Source: an uncultured Bacteroidales bacterium (GTDB lineage: Bacteria; Bacteroidota; Bacteroidia; Bacteroidales; UBA932). From it: a DNA stretch of 64,000 nt. Under the pieces are notes generated by a model, which was not told the origin of the DNA, searched no databases, and was given only the letters and a program-made list of their open reading frames with translations. Position 1 is the stretch's first letter. Each line of letters begins with the position of its first letter. The position numbers and the translations under genes are program-made. The DNA lies in assembly GCA_944325505.1 (NCBI GenBank), contig CALVAJ010000001.1, forward strand, positions 62,001 through 126,000, written 5' to 3'. Shown here piece by piece: positions 33,982-43,602 of the stretch.

Positions 33982-36762
33982 ATGAAAGCGTTTATTATTT
34001 GTCTGTTGTTGGCATTGGCCCCGGCTGCGGGGCTCAATGCCAACAGTTTTTCTGTAACCCGCCTCAAGTGCAAGTATATGTCCGCTCCGACAGGCATCGG
34101 CACTCTGGAGCCGCATTTTTCATGGCAGAGCCTTTCGCGCGAACGCGGGTTCGTGCAGGGGGCGTACGAGATAACCGTAGGGGATGATAAGGAGCAGGTG
34201 GCTGCCGGAAAAGGAAACATGTGGTCTGAAAAGCGCAGGGGCCGCAGCTCTCTGCATGTCAGGTACGGAGGAAAACCTCTCAGTCCCGGGACCGAATACT
34301 ACTGGTCTGTAAGGATTTTCGACAGCAAGGGCAGACCGTCCCCATGGGCGCCTGCCGAGCGTTTTTCTACCGGGCTTATAAGTGAGGAAGACTGGTCCGG
34401 AGCCAGATGGATAGCCCTGGAGGTGCAGCCCGACAGCCTGAGGATTGTTCCCGGGCAGGAGTACAACAAGCTGAAGATTGGCGACAGGGTGACTGCTACG
34501 AACGCACTTCCGCAGTTCCGCCGGGAGTTCGATGTCCGTGGACGGCTCGAAAGGGCTGTGGCGTATGTATCGGGGCTGGGGCAGTTCGAGCTGTTCGTGA
34601 ACGGACGGAAGGCCGGGGACCACTTCCTGGATCCGGCCTGGAGCGACTATGACAGGATAGTCTGCTATGCGGCTTTCGATGTCACGGACATGCTTTCTTC
34701 CGGCGCGAATGTCCTTGGGGTAATGCTCGGGAACGGCATGTACAACGTGCCGAGAGAGCGCTACTATAAGCTCCTGATGTCATACGGCTATCCTATGATG
34801 ATAATGAAGCTGGACCTTGAATACGAGGACGGCACTCATGAGACCGTAGTAAGCGACGGTCAATGGAAGGCCGTGGAGAGTCCTGTCACCTACAGCAGCA
34901 TTTTCGGGGGAGAGGATTATGACGCCACGCTGGAACTGGCAGGGTGGATGGAGCCGGGCTATGATGATTCCGGCTGGAAAGAAGTGCGTTTCGCTTCGCA
35001 GAAAGGCCGGCTGACCGCTCCGGTGGCCGCTCCGGTCCGCATAATGGAGGAATTTCCGGTGTATACAGTGCGCAAGACCAGGTACGGTGCATGGCTCTAT
35101 GACCTCGGGCAGAATTTTTCCGGAATCCCATGCATAACGGTCAGGGGTTCCCGCGGGCAGTCTGTCCGAATGCATACGTGCGAGCTTTTCGACCCGGCAG
35201 TGGATTCCATTACCGTACACGGGGGATACAGAGGGGAGACGTGCTTTACGTACACACTGAAGGGAAGTCCTGAGCCGGAAACCTGGCATCCGCAGTTTAC
35301 CTATCACGGCTTCAGATATGTCCTGGTGAGCGGAGCCGTTCCGGAAGGAGAGCCCAATCCTGAAGGACTGCCCGAGATAACGCTGCTGAAAGGCCTGCAC
35401 ATCAGGAATTCGGCGCCTTCGGCCGGCAGTTTCGAGTGTTCCAACCCTCTGCTTAACCGTACCGAGGAGCTTATCCGCTGGGGGATAAAGAGCAACATGG
35501 TGAGCTATCTTACCGACTGTCCTCACCGGGAGAAACTCCCGTGGCTCGAGCAGCTGCACCTTATGTTCGGTTCTCTGCAGTATTCTTATGATTTCTACAG
35601 TCTTTACTGTAAGATGATGTCGGATATGGCATTGGCCCAGACAGAGGCGGGCCTGGTCCCGGATATCGCACCGGAATACGCCAGATTCCTGGACGGGTTC
35701 TATGATTCTCCGGAATGGGGCAGCTCGGTGGTGCTTGTCCCGTGGAAAGTATATGAGTACTACGGCGATGACTCGCTTATAAGACGCTACTATGACACCA
35801 TGGCCGGATATGTGGAATATCTCGGCACCAAGGCTGCGGACAACATTCTTTCCCACGGGCTGGGGGACTGGTGCGATCTCGGACCGAAGAATCCGGGACG
35901 CTCGCAGCTCACCTCGCTTGCCGGAACGGCGACCCCTGTATACTATATGGATGCCGTGACAATGGCCAAGGCGGCCAGGCTGCTCGGCAAGGATGATGAT
36001 GTCCGGAAATACACTGCATTGGCGGATTCCATAAAGGATTTGTACAACAGGCTGTATTTCCATGAGGACGTCTGCTTCTATGACAGGAACAGCCAGACGG
36101 CAAACGCTATCGCCCTCTGTGCCGGGCTTGTTGACCCGGAGTATGTTCCCGGAGTAACCGAAAACCTTGTAAAGGATATCCGCAGCCGCGGGAACGCACT
36201 TACAGGAGGGGATATCGGGTACAACTATATCCTGCGTGCGCTGGAGTCGGCCGGACGTTCGGATGTCATTTTCGATATGAATTCCCGGTATGACGTGTAT
36301 GGCTACGGCTATATGCTTGCCAAAGGGGCGACTGCCCTTCCGGAATCATGGCAGGCCCTTCCGATGAAGTCCCACAACCATTTCATGCTCGGACATCTGA
36401 TGGAATGGTTCTATACTCATCTCGGAGGAATCAGGAAGGCAGATGATGCCGTGGCTTTCAGCAGATTCACCGTCCGGCCGTGTCCGGTAGGAGACGTTAC
36501 CGGTGCGGACGTGAGCTTCGAGTCCCCTTACGGGCTGATTAGAAGCGAGTGGGAGAAGTCTGCAGACCGGTTTTTCCTGACTGTCGAAGTCCCGGCCAAT
36601 ACGGAAGCGGAAATCTGCCTTCCGTGCTCTCCGGAGTCATCCGTCAGGGAAAGCGGAATACCTGTAGAGAAGGCTGACGGCCTTTCCGATCTCGGATATG
36701 AAGACGGCTGCAGATGTTTTTCGGCCGGGTCGGGCATATACAGGTTCGAAGTGGTCCTGTAG
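33982..36762 (+). CDS. Alpha-L-rhamnosidase, GH78
   Basis: 926 residues. Signal peptide about 1-20. N-terminal rhamnosidase beta domains (LKCKYMSAPTGIG, LEPHFSWQS, W-x-A-x-W-I), then the (alpha/alpha)6 barrel. The catalytic region reads TDCPHREKLPWLEQ at about 511-524, the DCPxRE signature of GH78, with Pro where Gly is common. It removes terminal alpha-L-rhamnose. Located 29 bases after the phosphoesterase, last gene of the operon, with a strong hairpin behind it. Length fits the family (about 900). Confidence 0.92.
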   Translation: MKAFIICLLLALAPAAGLNANSFSVTRLKCKYMSAPTGIGTLEPHFSWQSLSRERGFVQGAYEITVGDDKEQVAAGKGNMWSEKRRGRSSLHVRYGGKPLSPGTEYYWSVRIFDSKGRPSPWAPAERFSTGLISEEDWSGARWIALEVQPDSLRIVPGQEYNKLKIGDRVTATNALPQFRREFDVRGRLERAVAYVSGLGQFELFVNGRKAGDHFLDPAWSDYDRIVCYAAFDVTDMLSSGANVLGVMLGNGMYNVPRERYYKLLMSYGYPMMIMKLDLEYEDGTHETVVSDGQWKAVESPVTYSSIFGGEDYDATLELAGWMEPGYDDSGWKEVRFASQKGRLTAPVAAPVRIMEEFPVYTVRKTRYGAWLYDLGQNFSGIPCITVRGSRGQSVRMHTCELFDPAVDSITVHGGYRGETCFTYTLKGSPEPETWHPQFTYHGFRYVLVSGAVPEGEPNPEGLPEITLLKGLHIRNSAPSAGSFECSNPLLNRTEELIRWGIKSNMVSYLTDCPHREKLPWLEQLHLMFGSLQYSYDFYSLYCKMMSDMALAQTEAGLVPDIAPEYARFLDGFYDSPEWGSSVVLVPWKVYEYYGDDSLIRRYYDTMAGYVEYLGTKAADNILSHGLGDWCDLGPKNPGRSQLTSLAGTATPVYYMDAVTMAKAARLLGKDDDVRKYTALADSIKDLYNRLYFHEDVCFYDRNSQTANAIALCAGLVDPEYVPGVTENLVKDIRSRGNALTGGDIGYNYILRALESAGRSDVIFDMNSRYDVYGYGYMLAKGATALPESWQALPMKSHNHFMLGHLMEWFYTHLGGIRKADDAVAFSRFTVRPCPVGDVTGADVSFESPYGLIRSEWEKSADRFFLTVEVPANTEAEICLPCSPESSVRESGIPVEKADGLSDLGYEDGCRCFSAGSGIYRFEVVL

Positions 36763-36785
36763 CTCCTGACGGCGTTTTTAAATGT

Positions 36786-36813
36786 ATTACGGCAGCCCGC
36801 GGGCTGCCGTAAT
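36786..36813. terminator. Bidirectional palindromic terminator
   Basis: A perfect 28-base palindrome, ATTACGGCAGCCCG and its complement, followed by T-rich sequence. It serves the converging rhamnosidase and phosphatase genes. Confidence 0.85.
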
Positions 36814-36816
36814 ATT

Positions 36817-37989
36817 TTATTTTCCACATGGGAAAGACAGTGTCTTTACCGTTTTTCCGGAAGCATCGCAGATGCTGACGGATATTTTTTCATGCGTGAC
36901 CTCGGCGTCGAGTCTTGCCAGATTGTCATTGCACAGGACAGGGAAGTCATTTCCGTTGGTTCCAGGTGCGTCATAGCGGTAGCGGTGTATGTGGGCGCAG
37001 AGCATCAGGTCTATTCCGGCTTCATTCAGGACCGGAACGAAGTATTTGCTTACCATCGCATTTCCGTGCCATCCTTTCTCTCCCGGAGGCATATGGCAGA
37101 AAACGATGCGGGAAGATGCATTCCTGAATTCCTCGCTTTCCGTTACCCGTTTCAGCCATTCCGCCTCTTCCTTTACATAATCTTCGGTAATCATTATGCC
37201 GAGATTCCTGATGTCGCTGTCCGGCTTGTCTTCCCCGGAGTCGAGCACAATGAAAAAGAAATCGCCGTAACTGAACGAGTAATACGTCTTTCCGGTAGGG
37301 GTCTGCATGTACTCCAGGTATCTGATGGCGGCATTGCCCCGGTACTCGTGGTTTCCGCGGACGATGCACACCGGAGTCTCGTCGGCGAAAAGCTCCGATG
37401 CCGACTTCATATAGTATTTCATGATGTCTTCTTCCGCCCTTACTTCTGAGGTCATATCCCCGTTGAAGCATACGAAGTCGTATTTTCCCCTTGCGTCCTT
37501 GAACAGCTTTCTGAATGTGGAGTCGTTTTCATGGACGTCATTCACTACGGCGAATTTCACGCTTTCGTAGTCTTTTCCCAGAGTCTTCACTACAGGGGGC
37601 TTGTGTTTCAGGATATCCTGGCCGTATCCTTCCGCATACAGGATACGTGTCCTGTTTTCCTGCGAAAGCACGCCCTGGTTCATCGCCCTGTACCTGTACG
37701 ATGTCCCCGGTTCCAGACCGGAGACCGTCACTTTGTGCATTTTCCCGACAGGCTTGCGTCCGAGCCCCCTGAGGTCATAGTACGCCTTGCGCTGCGTATT
37801 GTAGAAATGGGTCCCGTCGTCAGGAGCCAGCTCTACCCAGCCGACGGCGTCCATATTGGTGGTCCAGATGACCGTGAAACTGGTGTCGGTGACATTCTGC
37901 AGGTACGGGCCGCCTGAAATCTTTACCTGTGCCCGGATTGCGGTCAGGGACAGGACCGCAAATGCGAAACAAATAAAAGCTTTTTTCAT
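36817..37989 (-). CDS. Purple-acid-phosphatase-like metallophosphoesterase
   Basis: 390 residues. Signal peptide about 1-20. Fibronectin-like N-domain (about 22-118: GPYLQNVTDTSFTVIWTT), as in purple acid phosphatases, then the calcineurin-like core with NDVHEND, NGDMTS, RGNHEYRG, CHMPPG and CAHIHRY (Ala in place of Gly in GHxH). Predicted periplasmic phosphomonoesterase. Converges on the rhamnosidase and diverges from the GlpT-like transporter, so it forms a phosphatase-transporter neighbourhood. A -7 box is present at 38009-38016. Confidence 0.88.
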   Translation of the reverse strand: MKKAFICFAFAVLSLTAIRAQVKISGGPYLQNVTDTSFTVIWTTNMDAVGWVELAPDDGTHFYNTQRKAYYDLRGLGRKPVGKMHKVTVSGLEPGTSYRYRAMNQGVLSQENRTRILYAEGYGQDILKHKPPVVKTLGKDYESVKFAVVNDVHENDSTFRKLFKDARGKYDFVCFNGDMTSEVRAEEDIMKYYMKSASELFADETPVCIVRGNHEYRGNAAIRYLEYMQTPTGKTYYSFSYGDFFFIVLDSGEDKPDSDIRNLGIMITEDYVKEEAEWLKRVTESEEFRNASSRIVFCHMPPGEKGWHGNAMVSKYFVPVLNEAGIDLMLCAHIHRYRYDAPGTNGNDFPVLCNDNLARLDAEVTHEKISVSICDASGKTVKTLSFPCGK

Positions 37990-38008
37990 GATTTTATCTT
38001 TAGTTGCA

Positions 38009-38016
38009 CAAATGTA
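38009..38016 (-). promoter_or_regulatory. -7 box for the purple-acid-phosphatase-like gene
   Basis: Minus-strand TACATTTG, about 20 bases before the ATG. Confidence 0.45.
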
Positions 38017-38133
38017 ATACTTTTATGGAGAAATAAAACGAAATAGGCGTAAAATGAAAATCATGTTTTATAAACCATGATTGTGATTCGAAAGGCGAAT
38101 GCTTTCGTTTCGCAAAAATATCTGCCCGTTTCC

Positions 38134-38163
38134 TTGGAATAATTCAGGGAATTGCTAACTTTG
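38134..38163 (+). promoter_or_regulatory. Promoter of the GlpT-type transporter
   Basis: TTG (38134-38136), 19 bases, TAACTTTG (38156-38163), a full match; leader of about 25 nt. Confidence 0.75.
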
Positions 38164-38192
38164 TGCCCCGAATGAAATATAAACTGTAACCG

Positions 38193-39608
38193 ATGTCCAG
38201 ATTCTTTGATCCTCCTGCAGCCAAGCCACTGCTGCCGGAAGGAAAAATCAGTAAAGTCTACAGGTCCATGAGGTTCCGCGTCTTTATGGGAGCCTTTTTG
38301 GGCTATGCAGCGTATTATCTTGTAAGGAAGAACCTTTCGCTTGCCGCCCCCGGCATGATCGAGGACGGTCTTGTCGACAAGGCCGGAGTCGGTATCGCCA
38401 TGTCGGCCGTATCGATAGCCTACGCATTCAGCAAGTTCATCATGGGAAGCGTGTCGGACCGTTCCGATGCGAGAAAGTTCCTGGTGGTGGGGCTCGTGCT
38501 TTCTGCCCTGACCATGATGGCGGTAGGTTTCATACCGTTCGGAGCCAGCCAGGTGGTCAATGTCACCCTGATTTTCATCCTGATGCTTATCATCGGATGG
38601 CTTTCAGGCATGGGATGGCCTCCTTGCGGAAGGGTCATGGCATACTGGTTCTCGCAGAACGAGCGCAGTTTCAAGATGTCCGTATGGAATACCTCCCATA
38701 CTTTCGGAGGAGGTTCCCTCGGCCTTCTGGTTTCTCTCGGACTGGTCATTTTTGCCGGTCTGGGGATAGAACAGACTTGGCGCGCGGCGTTCATAGTCCC
38801 GTCGGCGGTCGCCCTTCTGATAGCGGTTTTCTGCTGGTGGGCCATCAGGGATACTCCGCAGTCATGCGGACTGCCTTCCATCAATGATTACAGGAATGAC
38901 TATTCCGGCGTCAAGTCCAAAGAGAAGTCCGTGGAAAAGATTCCGTTCAGGACACTGTTCGTGGAATATGTCTTCAAGAACAAGCTCCTGTGGGTCATCG
39001 CTTTCGCCAACGCTTTCGTATATATGGTCCGTTACGGGGTCGGGGACTGGGCTCCTCTGTATCTTCAGGAGATGGACATAATGACACCGGAGCAGAGCAA
39101 CCTGGCGTTCGCCCTGCACAACTATGCCGGAATACCGGGTACAATCATCTGCGGGTGGATCTCCTCGAGGTTCTTCAAGGGCAGGTGTACTCCTCCTAAT
39201 GTGATATTCATGGGACTCGTCCTGCTCGGGACCCTGATTTACTGGCAGGCCGGAAGCATCGCCGGATTTTTCGCCGGTTCTGCGTCCGCTGAAGCCGTAG
39301 CGGGACTTACCAGAGGACTTATATATTTCGCTCTCATTCTGGTGGGATTCTGCATATACGGCCCGGTGGCCCTTATAGGCATCCAGGCTCTTAATCTCGT
39401 GCCGAAAAACGCCGCCGGAACGGCTGCCGGATTTGTCGGCCTGTTCGGATATCTTTTCGGTGATGCCCTTCTTTCCAAAATGCTTATGGGTACCGTGGCT
39501 GAAAATGCCGGATGGCACGTGACTTTCATGATGCTGGCCGTAGCGAGCATCGCAGCCGTGCTGCTGTGCGCGGCTACCTGGAAAAGCGAGAAGAAGCTTG
39601 CCGCCTGA
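38193..39608 (+). CDS. MFS organophosphate:phosphate antiporter, GlpT/UhpT family
   Basis: 471 residues with twelve hydrophobic segments. The start YRSMRFRVFMGAFLGYAAYYLVRKN carries the OPA-family Arg near TM1, and GWLSGMGWPPCGR is the conserved TM4-loop motif. The family exchanges glycerol-3-phosphate or hexose-6-phosphate for inorganic phosphate across the inner membrane. Which sugar or glycerol phosphate is used cannot be told by eye. Its own consensus promoter and a terminator make it monocistronic, beside two phosphoesterases. Confidence 0.92.
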   Translation: MSRFFDPPAAKPLLPEGKISKVYRSMRFRVFMGAFLGYAAYYLVRKNLSLAAPGMIEDGLVDKAGVGIAMSAVSIAYAFSKFIMGSVSDRSDARKFLVVGLVLSALTMMAVGFIPFGASQVVNVTLIFILMLIIGWLSGMGWPPCGRVMAYWFSQNERSFKMSVWNTSHTFGGGSLGLLVSLGLVIFAGLGIEQTWRAAFIVPSAVALLIAVFCWWAIRDTPQSCGLPSINDYRNDYSGVKSKEKSVEKIPFRTLFVEYVFKNKLLWVIAFANAFVYMVRYGVGDWAPLYLQEMDIMTPEQSNLAFALHNYAGIPGTIICGWISSRFFKGRCTPPNVIFMGLVLLGTLIYWQAGSIAGFFAGSASAEAVAGLTRGLIYFALILVGFCIYGPVALIGIQALNLVPKNAAGTAAGFVGLFGYLFGDALLSKMLMGTVAENAGWHVTFMMLAVASIAAVLLCAATWKSEKKLAA

Positions 39609-39645
39609 TTCCGGATTCCAGCCGGGACGGAACGGACGGAACATT

Positions 39646-39695
39646 GAGAGAACGACCCAAAGGTGGAAAGTCCCCTTTTGAGTCGTTCTCTTTTT
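39646..39695 (+). terminator. Terminator of the GlpT-type gene
   Basis: GAGAACGAC pairs with GTCGTTCTC; an inner AAAGG/CCTTT extends the stem, and TTTTT follows. Confidence 0.88.
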
Positions 39696-39706
39696 AGGAA
39701 AAGTGC

Positions 39707-39714
39707 TATATTTG
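39707..39714 (+). promoter_or_regulatory. -7 box of the cdaA operon
   Basis: TATATTTG ends eight bases before the cdaA ATG (39723), directly behind the upstream terminator; nearly leaderless mRNA expected. Confidence 0.6.
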
Positions 39715-39722
39715 CGGACGTT

Positions 39723-40568
39723 ATGATGTTGCTGGAAATATTCGGTTTTTTGCGTTTGTCTTTTGCCGACATTCTTGATATTCTGCTGGTGGCGCTTATC
39801 ATATATCAAGTGTTCCGGTGGATACGGGGGTCGTCTGTAATCAGCAGCATTTTCATGGCCATCCTTGCGCTTTATGTCCTGAGGGTCATAGTGGCGGCTT
39901 TGGATATGAGGCTGATGTCTGCGATCCTGGGGACAGTGCTCGATGTCGGAGTCATTGCCCTGATAGTCATTTTCCAGCCTGAAATCAGAAGGATTCTCAC
40001 CAAGCTGGGCAGCAGCTACCGGATTACCGCCAGAGGCAAGAGCTTTCTCAACAAGATTCTCGGCGCGACGGATTCCAAGCTTGACAGCGAGGCCGTGAAA
40101 GAGCTTACGGAAGCGTGCAGGAGCATGTCTCTCGATAAGACGGGAGCCCTTATCGTTATCCAGCATGAGACACGTCTGGACTATATAGTAGATACTGGAG
40201 ACAGGATAGATGCCAATATAAACAGGCGTCTTATAATGAATCTTTTCTTCAAGAACTCCCCTCTCCATGACGGCGCGATGATAATCAATGACGGAAGGAT
40301 TGTCGCCGCCAGATGCACTCTTCCGATTACGGAGAAAACGGACATCCCGCCGAGTTTCGGCATGAGGCATAAGGCCGCTATCGGGATTTCTGAGGAGACG
40401 GACGCCGATGTGATCGTAGTTTCGGAGGAGACCGGCAACATATCTTTTGTAAAAGGCGGGCAGGTGAAGAGAATCAGCAATATCAATGAGCTGAAACTCC
40501 TGCTTACGAACTCTTTTTCCGACCAGAAGACAGGGGACGAAAGCAAGAATGCAGGACAAGTAGTATGA
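39723..40568 (+). CDS. cdaA: Diadenylate cyclase CdaA (c-di-AMP synthase)
   Basis: 281 residues from ATG 39723; reading further upstream would run through the -7 box and terminator. Three N-terminal TM helices (about 12-90), a coiled stretch, then the DAC domain with DGA at 183-185 (SPLHDGAMII) and MRHKAAIGISEETDA, where the usual RHR is RHK. It makes c-di-AMP from two ATP, controlling osmolytes and the cell wall. Overlaps the mutS2 start by four bases. In Firmicutes cdaA sits with cdaR and glmM; here it heads a different run. Confidence 0.95.
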   Translation: MMLLEIFGFLRLSFADILDILLVALIIYQVFRWIRGSSVISSIFMAILALYVLRVIVAALDMRLMSAILGTVLDVGVIALIVIFQPEIRRILTKLGSSYRITARGKSFLNKILGATDSKLDSEAVKELTEACRSMSLDKTGALIVIQHETRLDYIVDTGDRIDANINRRLIMNLFFKNSPLHDGAMIINDGRIVAARCTLPITEKTDIPPSFGMRHKAAIGISEETDADVIVVSEETGNISFVKGGQVKRISNINELKLLLTNSFSDQKTGDESKNAGQVV

Positions 40569-43102
40569 CAGGAACGGACAACAGGATAGAGCAGAAGCTC
40601 GGCTTTGACAGGATAAGGAAGATGATAGCTGACCGGTGTTCTACCGAGTATGCGGCAGGAAGGGTCGGCAGCGAGGGATTTTCTCCGGATGCAGGGGAAA
40701 TAAGGCAGAGGCTGCTTCTTACCGACGAGATGAGGCTGATCATGATGTTCGAGGAGAGTTTTCCGACCTCAGGCTATATTGACAGCATCGCTTTTCTCAA
40801 GCCTCTCGTACATTCTTCTTCACATATCGACCTTATTTCGCTGAGGAAGCTCGGGACGATGCTCGGGACTCTGGCCAGGGTTGTCGGCTTTTTCGATGAG
40901 GCCAGGGACGGAGTGTATCCGAACCTTAAGCGGATGGCTGCGCCGATAAGCGGATTTCCCGCGGTCCAGCACAGGATTGAGGGGATTCTCGACCGCTTCG
41001 GAGAGGTAAAGGATACCGCTTCCGACGAACTGTACAGCATAAGGAAGGCCCTTAAGGACAAGGAAGGCGCCATTTCCAGACGCATTAATTCCCTGCTTAA
41101 AAAAGCCCAGGATGAAGGTATCGTGGACAAGGATGCCAGCGTATCCGTCCGGGACGGCAAGATGCTCATACCGGTGTCCGCGGCCAACAAGAAGAAGATC
41201 CAGGGGTTCATCTACGACGAGTCGGCATCAGGCAAGACAGCCTTCATAGAGCCTGCGGAGGTCGTGGAGCTTGATAACCAGATTAAAGAACTGAAATTTG
41301 CCGAAGGCCGTGAAATCCTGCGCATACTCCTGGAATTCAGTGATTTCCTTAGACCTTATGTCCCGGACCTTCTGACCGCGTCCGAGTATCTGGGCGAGAT
41401 AGATTTCCTGATGGCGAAAGCCCAGGTGGCTCTGGATATCATAGCGGGCATGCCGCTTATTTCCGAGAACGGGGAGATGCACCTGAGGAAAGCCCGCCAT
41501 CCGCTGCTTGAAAAGGCTCTCAGGAAAGAAAGAAAAGAAATAGTCCCTCTTAGCGTTACACTTACTCCACGGAAGCATATCCTTCTCATATCCGGACCGA
41601 ACGCCGGAGGAAAGTCGGTTTGTCTGAAGACTGTCGGCCTTCTGCAGTATATGTTCCAGTGGGGGATGCTGGTCCCGACATCGGAGACATCCGAGCTCCC
41701 GGTCTTCGACAGGATCCTGGTGAGCATCGGGGACGATCAGTCTCTCGATAATGATCTGAGTACATACAGTTCTTTCCTTGCCGACATGAAGGACATGCTG
41801 CAGGTTTCGGACAGCAAGACGCTTGTGCTGATAGATGAGTTCGGCTCTGGTACCGAGCCGACGGCCGGAGGGGCCATAGCAGAGGCCCTGCTGAGCGAAA
41901 TCGACCGCAGGGGTGTCTACGGAGTGATAACCACGCATTATACCAACCTTAAGATGTATGCTTCCGGAGATACCGGAGTGGAGAACGGGGCGATGATGTT
42001 CGATGCGAAGAACATCGCTCCGCTGTTCAGGCTGGAGGCAGGTCTTCCGGGAAATTCCTTTGCCTTTGAGCTGGCCAGGAAAATGGGTCTCCCCGAGATG
42101 ATAGTCAAGGATGCCGAGACAAGGGCCGGAGAGGGGTTTGTAGGTATCGAAAGGAATCTGCGCAAGATAGCGCGCAGCCGCCGTACCCTGGACGAGAAGC
42201 TCGAAAGGATAAGGAACACCGACCGTACCCTGGAGAGCATAACGGACCGCTATCAGAAGGAGCTTCAGGAAATACAGAAGATGAAAAAAGAGATTCTGGA
42301 CCAGGCCCGACGGGAGGCGGATGATATAATAAAGGGAGCGAACAGGCAGGTAGAGAACACTATCCGCACTATCAAGGAAGCCCAGGCCGAGAAGGAGATT
42401 ACTCAGGAGGCCAGGAAGGAACTCCAGAATTTCGTTTCCGTCCTTGCCCGGAAGAAAGCCCTCGAACAGAAGGAAAAGGACGACTACATAGAGCGGAAAA
42501 TACAGCAGCTCGATGCCCGCAGGGAACGGGCCCGTCAGCGGAAAGAGAAAAAGGCCGATGAAAGGTCCCGTCAGGAGATGGAGCGGCAGCGGATAGAGCA
42601 GGAGCATCTGGAGGCATTCAGGAACGCCCCTCTGAAAGTAGGGGAAAAGGTCCGGCTTAAGGCCGGAGGACTTGTAGGGGAAGTGGTCAAGCTCTCCCCG
42701 AAGAACATTATAGTCAATATCGGCAATATAAGCACCAAGATTTCTCCTGACAAGGTGGAGAGAATCAGTTCCAACGAATACAAACAGGCGATGCGGGAGG
42801 CTCCACGGCAGACCTCCTCGGTAAAGTACGACTCTTCGATCTCCGAGAGGAAGCTGAATTTCAGTCCGGAGATAGATGTCCGCGGCGAGAGACTGAACGA
42901 TGCGGTCGACAAGGTGATGCACTATGTGGATGATGCCATTATGCTCGGAATGCCGAGCGTCAGGATAATCCACGGGAAAGGTACGGGAGTCCTCAGGGAG
43001 GAGATACAGAAATTCTTGAAGACAGTCCCGGGGGTGTCTTCCGTGTCGGACGAGCATATCCAGTTCGGCGGAACGGGAGTGACGGTAGTAAAGTTTGATT
43101 GA
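40565..43102 (+). CDS. mutS2: MutS2 ATPase with Smr endonuclease domain
   Basis: 845 residues. Clamp/lever helices (about 1-310), MutS ATPase with Walker A GPNAGGKS near 344 and Walker B LVLIDEFGSG, long charged coiled coil (about 510-690), KOW-like strand (KVGEKVRLKAGG) and C-terminal Smr domain (about 770-845: IDVRGERLNDA, IIHGKGTGVLRE). MutS2 suppresses recombination and, in Bacillus, rescues collided ribosomes. ATG overlaps the cdaA stop (ATGA), indicating translational coupling. Confidence 0.97.
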   Translation: MTGTDNRIEQKLGFDRIRKMIADRCSTEYAAGRVGSEGFSPDAGEIRQRLLLTDEMRLIMMFEESFPTSGYIDSIAFLKPLVHSSSHIDLISLRKLGTMLGTLARVVGFFDEARDGVYPNLKRMAAPISGFPAVQHRIEGILDRFGEVKDTASDELYSIRKALKDKEGAISRRINSLLKKAQDEGIVDKDASVSVRDGKMLIPVSAANKKKIQGFIYDESASGKTAFIEPAEVVELDNQIKELKFAEGREILRILLEFSDFLRPYVPDLLTASEYLGEIDFLMAKAQVALDIIAGMPLISENGEMHLRKARHPLLEKALRKERKEIVPLSVTLTPRKHILLISGPNAGGKSVCLKTVGLLQYMFQWGMLVPTSETSELPVFDRILVSIGDDQSLDNDLSTYSSFLADMKDMLQVSDSKTLVLIDEFGSGTEPTAGGAIAEALLSEIDRRGVYGVITTHYTNLKMYASGDTGVENGAMMFDAKNIAPLFRLEAGLPGNSFAFELARKMGLPEMIVKDAETRAGEGFVGIERNLRKIARSRRTLDEKLERIRNTDRTLESITDRYQKELQEIQKMKKEILDQARREADDIIKGANRQVENTIRTIKEAQAEKEITQEARKELQNFVSVLARKKALEQKEKDDYIERKIQQLDARRERARQRKEKKADERSRQEMERQRIEQEHLEAFRNAPLKVGEKVRLKAGGLVGEVVKLSPKNIIVNIGNISTKISPDKVERISSNEYKQAMREAPRQTSSVKYDSSISERKLNFSPEIDVRGERLNDAVDKVMHYVDDAIMLGMPSVRIIHGKGTGVLREEIQKFLKTVPGVSSVSDEHIQFGGTGVTVVKFD

Positions 43103-43113
43103 CAGGCAATATC

Positions 43114-43602
43114 ATGGATGACAGGATAAAGAAATACCTGACGTGGAAGCGGATCGGTATAGCAGCGGGTCTGACGGCTTTTGCCGTCGTGCTCTTGCTG
43201 GTGATATTCTCCGGCAGCGGGACATCCCGGAAGCAGCCGGAGCCCCGGGCGGACGGACCGGAGCAGGTGCTGGAAAGGTTCTATGCCGCGCTCGTGTCCG
43301 GCGACATGGATGAAGTGAAGTCATGCTGCGATACCTCTTCTGCGGTCATGGGATATGTAGAAGAGTACGTGGAAAAGGCCGCAGGCCTTCTGGAGAAGGA
43401 GAAAGGAGCCCTTTCCATAGTTTCAGACATGTTGAAGGTGGAAGTGACAGGACGGAAAAAGTCCGGCGAAACCATGAGTGTGGGGTACCGGATTTCCCTT
43501 GAAGGCGGTGAAGAAGGGGCGCTCCCTGGGCCGAAGGAAAGGACGGCGGAGATGATACAGGAGGAAGGGCAGTGGAAGATAGCCGGCATAACAGGAAGAT
43601 AG
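43114..43602 (+). CDS. DUF4878-like membrane-anchored protein
   Basis: 162 residues from ATG 43114. A signal anchor at about 13-34 (IGIAAGLTAFAVVLLLVIF) is followed by a soluble domain (about 48-160) that begins PEQVLERFYAALVSGDMDEV and ends GQWKIAGI, the pattern of NTF2-like DUF4878 proteins. Function unknown. 11 bases after mutS2; its last 31 bases overlap yraN in another frame. Confidence 0.75.
   Translation: MDDRIKKYLTWKRIGIAAGLTAFAVVLLLVIFSGSGTSRKQPEPRADGPEQVLERFYAALVSGDMDEVKSCCDTSSAVMGYVEEYVEKAAGLLEKEKGALSIVSDMLKVEVTGRKKSGETMSVGYRISLEGGEEGALPGPKERTAEMIQEEGQWKIAGITGR

Noticed and set aside
38862..40559. 565-codon minus-strand frame
   Set aside because: Antisense to the GlpT-type gene and cdaA, and runs through the terminator and promoter between them.
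41228..43057. 609-codon minus-strand frame
   Set aside because: Antisense to mutS2; no domain or start context.
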